A model generated the notes under the pieces. That model saw only the letters and a program-made list of their open reading frames with translations, ran no database searches and had not been told where the DNA came from. Both the position numbers and the translations under genes were made by a program. From Quisquiliibacterium sp. (GTDB lineage: Bacteria > Pseudomonadota > Gammaproteobacteria > Burkholderiales > Burkholderiaceae_E), in the NCBI GenBank assembly GCA_030830765.1, contig JAURMJ010000329.1, positions 1-8,913 of the forward strand: a stretch of DNA of 8,913 nucleotides, given 5' to 3'. This document shows, piece by piece, positions 1 to 6,193 of the stretch. Numbering within the stretch: position 1 is the first letter of the stretch; each line of letters opens with the position of its first letter.

Positions 1-1
1 G

Positions 2-445
2 TTGCAAAGCTCGCCAGCGGTCGATCCGTACTACGACACCGGCTGGCTGCATCGCCCAGATGTGCATGGCGGCGAGGTCTGCGGTGCAGTGGCTTACGGT
101 TTGACCGCGCCGACGAGCCCGGAGGCAGAGCGCTGGGAGACGGTCTGGCATTACATGCAGGGCGGGCCGGGCATCTTCAAGGGCGACATGTATTTCTACA
201 AGGTTGATGGCGATATTCGCGGCCGTGTTGATCGCATTCAGGCCGATCGGGTGCCAATTCATCTGCTGACCGGCGACTACGATTTCTCATGCACGCCGCA
301 GGCGACGCAGGAACTCGCGCAGCGCCTGGGGCCTTCTGTCAGCGCGAAGATCATGCAGGACATGGGCCATTTCCCGATGAGCGAGAACCCTGCGCGTTTT
401 CTCGAGCATCTGCGACCGGTTTTGGATCGGATCCGCGGTGGATGA
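2..445 (+). CDS. Alpha/beta hydrolase, C-terminal part (5' end outside window)
   Basis: The reading frame is open to the left edge, so only the last ~147 residues are visible and the true start lies upstream. What remains is the C-terminal half of an alpha/beta-hydrolase fold. A strand ending in LLTGDYDFSCTP (residues ~88-99 of the visible part) carries the likely catalytic acid, Asp94. MGHFPMSENP (~121-130) carries the likely catalytic His123. The nucleophile elbow (G-x-S-x-G) is not visible and must lie upstream. The segment rich in Trp, Tyr and Met before the acid (residues ~45-67) fits a cap or lid lining a hydrophobic substrate pocket. Known members hydrolyse esters, lactones or C-C bonds; substrate unknown. 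An SDR gene follows on the same strand after 83 bases, so the two may belong to one pathway. Family confidence is high, function low. Confidence 0.85.
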   Translation: MQSSPAVDPYYDTGWLHRPDVHGGEVCGAVAYGLTAPTSPEAERWETVWHYMQGGPGIFKGDMYFYKVDGDIRGRVDRIQADRVPIHLLTGDYDFSCTPQATQELAQRLGPSVSAKIMQDMGHFPMSENPARFLEHLRPVLDRIRGG

Positions 446-461
446 GGTTCGCTGACCGATT

Positions 462-486
462 GATTCAAGCGCTGATGGATTGAATC
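462..486. promoter_or_regulatory. Inverted repeat upstream of the SDR gene (possible operator)
   Basis: A perfect 7-base inverted repeat, GATTCAA (462-468) and TTGAATC (480-486), is separated by 11 bases in the 83-base gap between the hydrolase and the SDR gene. No T-run follows, so it is not a typical intrinsic terminator. Its size and dyad spacing suit a dimeric regulator, but it could also form an RNA hairpin after the hydrolase gene. The regulator is unknown. Confidence 0.35.
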
Positions 487-528
487 GCAGAGGATGTTTT
501 AGATGACTGAATCGATAAGGATCAACGG

Positions 529-1311
529 ATGAGAATGCAGGGAAAGATCGGATTGGTCACTGCAGCTGCTTCGGGGATGGGGCGCGCAGGTGCGCTGCTG
601 TTCGCCCGCGAAGGCGCATCGGTCGGCGTGGTCGACCGGGATGCAGCCGGCGTTGCAGCTGTTGTCGAGCAGATCCGTGCTGCCGGGGGCAAGGCTCATG
701 GCGTGGTCGCAGACCTTGCTACCGATGCCGGTGCACGCGAGGCGGTCAGTGCGACCGTGGCAGCCTTCGGCGGATTGGACTTTGCCTGGAATCATCTTGG
801 CCATCCAGGCCCGGCGCGAGTGGAGGGCTTGTCCCAGTCCGACTTTGATCTGGCCGTCGATCTGAACCTGCGCAGCGTGATTATCACGACTGAAATGGCC
901 ATCCCGGCCATGCGTGCGCGGGGCGGTGGTGCTTTCGTTTTTACAGGCTCGACCGCCAGTCTGGTCGGTTCGCCTTACAGCCCGGTCTACTCAGCGATGA
1001 AGCATGCGGTTGTCGGCTTTGCCAAGGCATTGGCGCTGCGGCTGGCACCGGAGAACATCCGGGCCAATGTCGTCTGCCCCGGGCCCATCGACACGCCGAT
1101 GCTGCCCGTGTTCGGCAACCGCCCCGATCAGCCTGGGCGCGGCGAGGATATGAGCGAGGCCAAGCTGGCCGAGCGTCGCAAGGTCGTGCCGTTGTTGCGC
1201 TTCGGGCAACCCGAGGAAGTGGCTGCAGCCGCACTGTTCCTGCTTTCTGATGACGCATCATTCATCACCGGGGTGGCTTTACCGGTGGATGGCGGGATTA
1301 CAGCCAAATAG
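529..1311 (+). CDS. SDR family NAD-dependent oxidoreductase
   Basis: A 260-residue classical short-chain dehydrogenase/reductase, a typical length for the family. It interconverts an alcohol and a ketone or aldehyde with a nicotinamide cofactor in the cytoplasm. The cofactor motif reads TAAASGMG (11-18); the first Gly of the usual TGxxxGxG is Ala12. Asp36 at the end of the second strand favours NAD(H) over NADP(H). The catalytic tetrad is complete: Asn113, Ser141, Tyr154 and Lys158 (YSAMK), with Ser exactly 13 residues before Tyr. CPGPIDTPM (183-191) and VDGG (253-256) are standard C-terminal SDR motifs. ATG 529 is chosen because an AAGG lies 9 bases upstream; ATG 535 is an alternative that loses two residues. 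Substrate unknown. It follows the alpha/beta hydrolase and is convergent with the NylB-like gene. Confidence 0.93.
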   Translation: MRMQGKIGLVTAAASGMGRAGALLFAREGASVGVVDRDAAGVAAVVEQIRAAGGKAHGVVADLATDAGAREAVSATVAAFGGLDFAWNHLGHPGPARVEGLSQSDFDLAVDLNLRSVIITTEMAIPAMRARGGGAFVFTGSTASLVGSPYSPVYSAMKHAVVGFAKALALRLAPENIRANVVCPGPIDTPMLPVFGNRPDQPGRGEDMSEAKLAERRKVVPLLRFGQPEEVAAAALFLLSDDASFITGVALPVDGGITAK

Positions 1312-1380
1312 TTGACCCGGATGATTGGTCGGTGGATGGGCTTGCCGGCGCTGAGCAGCGTGAATCTGCGTAGGGCAGGT

Positions 1381-2673
1381 TCAGTGCAGATCCCCTTCGC
1401 GTGCCGCTGCAGCCAGCGCTTCAAACGCGCTCATCAACAGCTTCTCGATCCGCTCATCGACTGCTACGCGCTGCGACCCAAACCGCGCAATCACCAGCGC
1501 CGCCTTAGGAGCGATATAAAGCTGCTGGCCGTAGATCCCCAGCGCACGGATCGCATCATGCCGATCATGCGAGATCCACCATTGGTTGTGGTACGACCAG
1601 CCGTCGAACATTGTGTAGCCGGCATGGCGGAATTTGTCGCGATCCGCACCCCGGCAAATGTCGGCAACGACCGCCGGATCGATCACTTGCTGGCCCTGCG
1701 CCCGGCCACCATTGCGGATCATTTCGCCGAAGCGCGTCAGGTCGCGCAGCGTGACACACAAGCCGCCACCAGCGTCGGCCATGCCCAGCTCGTCAATTGA
1801 AAAATAACCGTCCTGTTCAGCCCCGATCTTCTGCCAGATCATCTCGGAGAGCAGTGTGGCCAGCGGTTTTCCGGTTACCCGCTGCAGGATCCAAGCCAGA
1901 ACATTGGTGTTCGGTGTGATGTAGCTGAACCCCTGATCATGCGGGCCACCGGCCTTGACGGACTGCAGGTATTCGCAGATTGAAGTTGGGCCTCGATAGC
2001 CCGCGGGGCGAGGAAGCGATCCGTTCGCCAGGCGGGCCTTGGCAGCATCCGATTCCGGATTTTCATAGTTTTCGTCAAAGGCCAGGTTCAGGACCATATC
2101 CAGAACCTGCCTGACCTTGGCATTGCTCCAGCCTGATGCGGAAAGCTCCGGCAGGTGGCTGATCACCGAAGCCTCAGGATCGAGCCCACCCTTGTGAATC
2201 AACTGGGTCGCCATCAGCCCGACGAAGGACTTGGTTACTGAAAAGCAGCGGTGCTGTCGTTCAGGGCGCAATTCACCGGCATAGCGTTCAAACAGCACTT
2301 TGCCGTCCTGCAGGATCAACAGGCCATCGGTGGCGCTCAGTTCCAGCGCCTGAGCCAGCGTGCAGCGACCGCCCGACGGATCATCGAATGCAAAGTCGTC
2401 CAGGTCCGCGAGAGCCTCTGGGAGTGCGGCTGATGCCTGATGACCGCGCCAGACAGCAGTCGTTGGGACCAGCTCGCGCCAATGGCTGTAGAGCCAGCGA
2501 TGCGCTGGGTACTTCAGGTCTGGCAGGTCAGCGAAGCGGATCAGCTTGCCTTGGGAAGGCGGAAAGCCTTGCATCCATTGATCGGACTCAGCGGGGGAGA
2601 GCGGGTCTGATGAATGTTGCTCATCTGCGGGGCCCTGCTGATTGAAATTGCCGTGCTGGCCGATTGCAGCCAT
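1381..2673 (-). CDS. NylB/EstB-like serine hydrolase (beta-lactamase class C fold)
   Basis: A 430-residue penicillin-recognising-fold serine hydrolase. The SxxK motif is SVTK, with nucleophile Ser145 and general base Lys148. The second-motif Tyr is Tyr251 in FSYITPNTN, followed by VLAWILQRVTG. Compared from memory with 6-aminohexanoate-dimer hydrolase NylB, several blocks correspond: the N-terminal W-x-x-x-H-x-x-E-x-VP region, LQVLDM (here RQVLDM), NEDY (here DENY, Tyr203), QWW (364-366) and the GIxGQ segment (379-383). No signal peptide is evident: the first ~45 residues are polar and Gln/Pro-rich, so it is probably cytoplasmic. It probably hydrolyses an ester or a short amide; class C beta-lactamase activity is unlikely. 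GGAG lies 9 bases before the ATG. It is transcribed divergently from the ThDP-enzyme operon, which suggests shared control. Confidence 0.9.
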   Translation of the reverse strand: MAAIGQHGNFNQQGPADEQHSSDPLSPAESDQWMQGFPPSQGKLIRFADLPDLKYPAHRWLYSHWRELVPTTAVWRGHQASAALPEALADLDDFAFDDPSGGRCTLAQALELSATDGLLILQDGKVLFERYAGELRPERQHRCFSVTKSFVGLMATQLIHKGGLDPEASVISHLPELSASGWSNAKVRQVLDMVLNLAFDENYENPESDAAKARLANGSLPRPAGYRGPTSICEYLQSVKAGGPHDQGFSYITPNTNVLAWILQRVTGKPLATLLSEMIWQKIGAEQDGYFSIDELGMADAGGGLCVTLRDLTRFGEMIRNGGRAQGQQVIDPAVVADICRGADRDKFRHAGYTMFDGWSYHNQWWISHDRHDAIRALGIYGQQLYIAPKAALVIARFGSQRVAVDERIEKLLMSAFEALAAAAREGDLH

Positions 2674-2803
2674 GTTCTTTCGCTCCGATTCAGTCTTTTG
2701 TTCCCGTCACTGGAACCCTGCTCAGCGCGGGCGGCTGTCAAGGATGTCAGTCCCAGCTCCTTGCCTTTACGATTGCGACGATACCCTGAAAGGAGTGATT
2801 CGG
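2674..2803. promoter_or_regulatory. Divergent promoter region between NylB-like hydrolase and ThDP operon
   Basis: This 130-base gap separates two diverging genes and must hold both promoters unless transcription comes from further away. On the minus strand a perfect TTGACA hexamer (complement of 2736-2741) sits 62 bases before the hydrolase start, but no good -10 box follows at 16-18 bases. I see no convincing sigma-70 pair on the plus strand and no strong dyad operator. Confidence 0.4.
2789..2795 (+). promoter_or_regulatory. Ribosome binding site fixing the ThDP-enzyme start
   Basis: AAAGGAG ends 8 bases before ATG 2804. The frame stays open upstream to an ATG at 2642, but that longer form would add 54 residues with no family resemblance and overlap the divergent gene, so 2804 is taken as the start. 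Confidence 0.85.
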
Positions 2804-4468
2804 ATGCGCGGACGTGAAGTTTTTATGCAGAGCCTGGTTGCCCATGGCGTCGAAAAGATCTTCGGCAATCCCGGCACCACCGAAAGCCCCCTGCTCGATG
2901 CGCTGGCTGATCATCCCGCCATTGAATATGTCTGCCACCTGCACGAGGGCTGTGCGGTGGGTGCAGCCAGCTATTACGCGCGGGCGGCCGGCAAGACCGC
3001 CGTTGTCAGCCTGCATGTGGCCCCTGGGCTGGGCAACGGCATTGGCATGATCTACAACGCGCTGAAGGCAAACGCGCCGATGGTGATTACGGCCGGACAG
3101 CAGGACACACGCATGCTGCGCCGCGAGCCGATCCTGAGCCACGATCTGGCCGCAATGGCTGCACCGGTCACCAAATGGAGCACCGAGGTCCGGGACGCCG
3201 ACGAGATGGATGAAGTCATGCGGCGCGCGTTCAAGATTGCCAACGATCCGCCCTACGGCCCGGTCTTTGTCGCGTTACCGATCAATGTGATGGAACAGCA
3301 GACCGAAAACGCGGCCAGGGCCCCGGGGCAGATGCATCGTCTGCCTGCACCCGATCCGCAGGGCGTGAACGAGTTGTGCAGTCGGCTGCTTGGCGCACAG
3401 GCACCGCTGATTGTCGTCGGCGATGAGGTGGCACGGACCGGGGCCGTGCCGGCTCTGGTCGCTTTGGCCGAGCGCATCGGCGCACCCGTATGGTTCGAGG
3501 GCATCCGCGGGCATGCATCGTTCCCGAGCGAACACCCGCATGCGCGCGCGAGCGTGCCGTTTGATGCAGCAGCGATTCGCAAGACCTTCGATGGGGCCGA
3601 TCTCGTGCTGCTGGTCGGGGGCGCATTCTTTGAGGAAGTCTGGTTCTCGACCGGTTCACCGTTTCCCGACAAGGCCTGCGTACTGCAGATCGAATCGAGC
3701 GCGAAGCCGCTGGCCTACAACCACGCGATCGATGTCGGCGTGGTCGGTGAGCTTGGGGCCACGCTCAAGGCGCTGGACGCTGCGCTGGCTGCGCATACCA
3801 ATGCGACCTGGAGCAGCGCTGCGGCAAAACGCTGCGAGGCGCTGGCTGAGCAAAAGAGCGCGTTGCAAAGTGCTTATCGGGGGCGCCTCGAAAAGGCCTG
3901 GGACCGCCACCCGATCTCGATGCCGCGTGTGATGGCCGAACTGGCCAGTGCAACGCCGGTCGATGCAGTCATCGTCGAGGAGTCGATTACGGCCAGCATG
4001 GACTTTGCGGCTGCGTTTTCCTTTGATGGTTCGGACCGCCTGCTGGGCGCACGTGGGGGCGGCATCGGGCAGGGCGTTGCAGGAGCAATAGGAGCCAGCG
4101 TTGCGTATCCAGGACGACCCGTGCTGTGCGTCTCAGGGGATGGCTCAGCGATGTATTCGATCCAGTCGCTCTGGACTGCTGCGCGGCATGAGCTGCCGAT
4201 CGTGTTCGTGATTCTGGTGAATCGCGAATATCGAGTGCTCAAGCACAATCTTGACATTTATCGCCACCGTTTTGATGCGAACTCGGATAAACCCTATCCG
4301 CAGATGGATCTGGGTTCCCCGCAGATGGGATTCGTTGAACTTGCTGCTGGTATGGGCGTGCCGGGTGTGCGGGTCGATGCAGCCGCAAAGCTTGCCCCTG
4401 CGATTGCGCAGGCGTTTGCTGCGGGTGGAGCGCGATTGATTGAGGTCGCCATTGAAGGAAAGCGCTGA
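2804..4468 (+). CDS. ThDP-dependent decarboxylase/lyase, benzoylformate decarboxylase-like
   Basis: A 554-residue thiamine diphosphate enzyme with the usual three domains: PYR (~1-165), central (~185-330) and PP (~365-550). FGNPGTTESP (20-29) and LHEGCAVG (46-53) mark the PYR domain, and Glu48 is the conserved Glu that activates the cofactor. His71 in SLHVAPGLGNG matches active-site His70 of Pseudomonas putida benzoylformate decarboxylase. GDGSAMYS (445-452) begins the ThDP/Mg motif, which ends at Asn473. The closest family I recall is MdlC, but two of its catalytic residues differ: Ser26 is Thr25 here, and the His281 region is GGAFFEEVW (272-280) with no His. The Glu rules out a classical glyoxylate carboligase, which has Val there. 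It probably decarboxylates a 2-oxo acid or cleaves/ligates a hydroxyacyl compound. First gene of a four-gene plus-strand unit. Confidence 0.9.
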   Translation: MRGREVFMQSLVAHGVEKIFGNPGTTESPLLDALADHPAIEYVCHLHEGCAVGAASYYARAAGKTAVVSLHVAPGLGNGIGMIYNALKANAPMVITAGQQDTRMLRREPILSHDLAAMAAPVTKWSTEVRDADEMDEVMRRAFKIANDPPYGPVFVALPINVMEQQTENAARAPGQMHRLPAPDPQGVNELCSRLLGAQAPLIVVGDEVARTGAVPALVALAERIGAPVWFEGIRGHASFPSEHPHARASVPFDAAAIRKTFDGADLVLLVGGAFFEEVWFSTGSPFPDKACVLQIESSAKPLAYNHAIDVGVVGELGATLKALDAALAAHTNATWSSAAAKRCEALAEQKSALQSAYRGRLEKAWDRHPISMPRVMAELASATPVDAVIVEESITASMDFAAAFSFDGSDRLLGARGGGIGQGVAGAIGASVAYPGRPVLCVSGDGSAMYSIQSLWTAARHELPIVFVILVNREYRVLKHNLDIYRHRFDANSDKPYPQMDLGSPQMGFVELAAGMGVPGVRVDAAAKLAPAIAQAFAAGGARLIEVAIEGKR

Positions 4469-4539
4469 TGAAGGCAGGCGCTGATCGGCTAGCATTCGTC
4501 CTTTGTAACTTGTCGCCTCTCATCAAGGATTCACAATGA
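4468..4539 (+). CDS. Possible 23-residue ORF bridging two operon genes
   Basis: An ATG overlaps the stop of the ThDP-enzyme gene (TGATG), and the ORF ends in a TGA that overlaps the ATG of the next gene (ATGA). AAGGAA lies about 7-8 bases upstream of its start. The predicted product begins MKAGADRLAFVLC and has no recognisable domain. It fills the whole 67-base gap, so it may act as a translational coupler rather than make a useful peptide. Chance is a real alternative. Confidence 0.25.
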   Translation: MKAGADRLAFVLCNLSPLIKDSQ

Positions 4540-5456
4540 GCGTATCTCCTCTGAACATCGGTTTCATCGGCCTGGGCATCATGGGTGCACCGATGGCCGG
4601 CCAATTGGTCAAGGCGGGTCACAGTCTGTTCGTGAACACGCGCAGCACCGTGCGTGAGCCAATCGCGTCGAGCAATGCAGTGCGCTGCGATACTCCCAGA
4701 AAGGTTGCTGAAAAGGCCGACATCATCATCCTGATGCTGCCCGACACCCCGGATGTCGAGCGCGTGCTGTTCGCTGAAAATGGTGTGGCGGCAGGCCTGG
4801 GCAAGGCCTCCGATGGCGGACGCAAGGTCGTCATCGACATGAGCTCGATCTCGCCGATCGCCACCAAGGAGTTTGCCGCGCGGATCAATGCGGCTGGCTG
4901 CGACTATCTGGATGCACCGGTCTCCGGCGGCGAAGTCGGAGCCAAGAATGCGGCACTGACCATCATGGTTGGCGGGGAGCAGGCCGTGTTTGACCGGATC
5001 AAGCCCGTCTTCGATCTGATGGGCAAGAACATCAACCTGGTCGGCGGCAATGGTGACGGGCAGACGGCAAAAGTAGCCAACCAGATCATCGTCGCACTCA
5101 ATATCGAGGCAGTCAGCGAAGCCTTGTTGTTTGCTGCAAAGGCCGGGGCCGATCCGGCCAAGGTACGCCAGGCGCTGATGGGGGGGTTCGCCTCCTCGCG
5201 AATCCTGGAGGTGCATGCCGAGCGGATGATCAATCGCACCTTCGATCCCGGCTTCCGGATCGAGCTTCATCAGAAGGATCTGAATCTGGCGCTGAGCAGC
5301 GCGCGGGCACTGGGCGTTTCGCTGCCGAACACGGCGACTGCGCAAGAGCTCTTCAATGCCTGTTCTGCACATGGCGGCAGTGGCTGGGATCACTCAGGGA
5401 TGGTCCGCGCCCTGGAGAAGATGGCCAATTTTGAGATTGGTCAGAAAAGCGAGTAA
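4536..5456 (+). CDS. Beta-hydroxyacid dehydrogenase, tartronate semialdehyde reductase-like
   Basis: A 306-residue NAD(P)-dependent oxidoreductase of the 3-hydroxyisobutyrate dehydrogenase/GarR/GlxR family. It has an N-terminal Rossmann fold with GLGIMG (12-17), the substrate signature DAPVSGG (127-133), catalytic Lys179 and Asn182 in TAKVANQ, and an all-helical C-terminal domain. FDPGFRIELHQKDLNLAL (236-253) and DHSG (285-288) match recalled E. coli GarR blocks (FKPGFRIDLHIKDL and DHSA). This points to 2-hydroxy-3-oxopropionate reductase, although other 3-hydroxyacids or semialdehydes remain possible. Arg36 after the second strand may favour NADP(H). AAGGA lies 6 bases before the ATG. It follows the ThDP-enzyme gene and lies 6 bases before the flavin reductase gene, so co-transcription is likely. 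A plausible role is to reduce an aldehyde made by the ThDP enzyme. Confidence 0.92.
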   Translation: MSVSPLNIGFIGLGIMGAPMAGQLVKAGHSLFVNTRSTVREPIASSNAVRCDTPRKVAEKADIIILMLPDTPDVERVLFAENGVAAGLGKASDGGRKVVIDMSSISPIATKEFAARINAAGCDYLDAPVSGGEVGAKNAALTIMVGGEQAVFDRIKPVFDLMGKNINLVGGNGDGQTAKVANQIIVALNIEAVSEALLFAAKAGADPAKVRQALMGGFASSRILEVHAERMINRTFDPGFRIELHQKDLNLALSSARALGVSLPNTATAQELFNACSAHGGSGWDHSGMVRALEKMANFEIGQKSE

Positions 5457-5462
5457 GTCGCA

Positions 5463-6059
5463 ATGAGCGCGGCAGGTGCTGGTCATCCAACTCCGGTCGC
5501 GGTTGATCTGCCGCGCTCATACCGGCTGTTGAACCACGGCCCGACAGTCATTGTCAGTGCGGCCTACGGTGGACGGCGCAATCTGATGGCCGCGGCCTGG
5601 TCGATGCCGCTGGATTTTGACCCGCCCAAGGTCGTTGTGGTCCTTGATAAATCGACCTACACGCGCGATCTGATCGAAGCGTCCGGACGTTTTGCTCTGA
5701 ACCTGCCGACGCGGGCGATGGCCCGGCTCACGATGGCTGTTGGCTCGGAAAGTGGCCGCGAAATGCTTGAGCCGGATAAATTTGCAGTTCAGGGTCTGCA
5801 GCCCTTCGATGGGCCGGTGCTCGGTCTGCCGCTTGTCCCCGGCTGCGCAGGCTGGCTCGAATGTGAAGTACTGCGCGAGCAGCGCAATGAATCTGTCTAT
5901 GACCTGTTCATTGGGCAGGTTGTCGGAGCACTTGCCGACCCGCGCGTGTTCAGCGACGGTCGCTGGCATTTTGAGGGTGCTGACGATTCGATGCGGACTG
6001 TGCATTACATCGCAGGCGGCCGGTTCATGCAGATCGGCGAGGCCTTTGACGCCAACTGA
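5463..6059 (+). CDS. Flavin reductase family protein (FMN-binding split barrel)
   Basis: A 198-residue protein of the flavin reductase-like FMN-binding split-barrel family. The core NLMAAAWSMPLDFDPPKV (residues ~40-57), followed by KSTYTRDLIEASGRFALNLP (~63-82), is the typical FMN-binding signature. The C-terminal GGRFMQIGE (~185-193) resembles the usual end of this family. Members reduce free flavin with NAD(P)H for a partner monooxygenase, or act as flavoproteins in their own right. No oxygenase component is visible in this window, so the partner, if any, lies elsewhere. The start is only 6 bases after the preceding stop and has a weak Shine-Dalgarno, which suggests translational coupling. 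No signal peptide or membrane segment is seen. Family assignment is strong; the exact role is not known. Confidence 0.88.
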   Translation: MSAAGAGHPTPVAVDLPRSYRLLNHGPTVIVSAAYGGRRNLMAAAWSMPLDFDPPKVVVVLDKSTYTRDLIEASGRFALNLPTRAMARLTMAVGSESGREMLEPDKFAVQGLQPFDGPVLGLPLVPGCAGWLECEVLREQRNESVYDLFIGQVVGALADPRVFSDGRWHFEGADDSMRTVHYIAGGRFMQIGEAFDAN

Positions 6060-6115
6060 ATCATCCAGATTGCAGGAAGGCAACGGGCGATCGGCGCCAG
6101 ATCGAGGCATCAGCA

Positions 6116-6169
6116 ATGAACAGTGAAACTTTCAGCAGTCAGCAGTCAGAAATTCAGCTGACGCGCTGA
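6116..6169 (+). other. Repeat-rich leader with a 17-codon ORF and hairpin before the nitroreductase gene
   Basis: The 134-base gap between the flavin reductase and nitroreductase genes holds a 17-codon ORF (MNSETFSSQQSEIQLTR) with GAGG about 9 bases upstream. Inside it lie a short tandem repeat of CAGCAGT (2.4 copies, 6133-6149) and a hairpin TTCAGC/GCTGAA (6153-6158 with 6165-6170, loop of 6). There is no T-run, so no typical terminator. The peptide has no recognised function. Confidence 0.25.
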
Positions 6170-6193
6170 ACCTCAACCCCCAGGAAGCAATCG

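Noticed and set aside
1347..1360. 14-base GGCGCTGAGCAGCG also found near 5288-5301
   Set aside because: One copy is inside a coding region and the other in the convergent gap; two copies of a GC-rich 14-mer look coincidental, with no wider repeat around them.
1312..1380. Intrinsic terminator between the convergent SDR and NylB-like genes
   Set aside because: Only a 4-base CGCT/AGCG hairpin is visible and there is no T-run on either strand.
2736..2741. Perfect TTGACA hexamer on the minus strand as the hydrolase promoter
   Set aside because: No acceptable -10 box lies 16-18 bases downstream, so it is noted only within the divergent-region entry.
2642..2803. Upstream 54-residue extension of the ThDP-enzyme frame
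   Set aside because: It overlaps the start of the divergent NylB-like gene, has no family resemblance, and a strong AAAGGAG sits correctly before ATG 2804.
2804..4468. Annotation of the ThDP enzyme as glyoxylate carboligase because of its GlxR-like neighbour
   Set aside because: Gcl has Val in place of the catalytic Glu and different PYR-domain motifs; this protein has Glu48 and the MdlC-type FGNPG and LH motifs.
4239..5393. Long 384-codon minus-strand ORF opposite the beta-hydroxyacid dehydrogenase
   Set aside because: It is antisense to a clearly recognised gene, its translation shows no known domain, and it results from codon bias in GC-rich coding DNA.
5517..6116. 199-codon minus-strand ORF opposite the flavin reductase gene
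   Set aside because: Antisense shadow with no recognisable motif; the plus strand has a clear family match over the same stretch.
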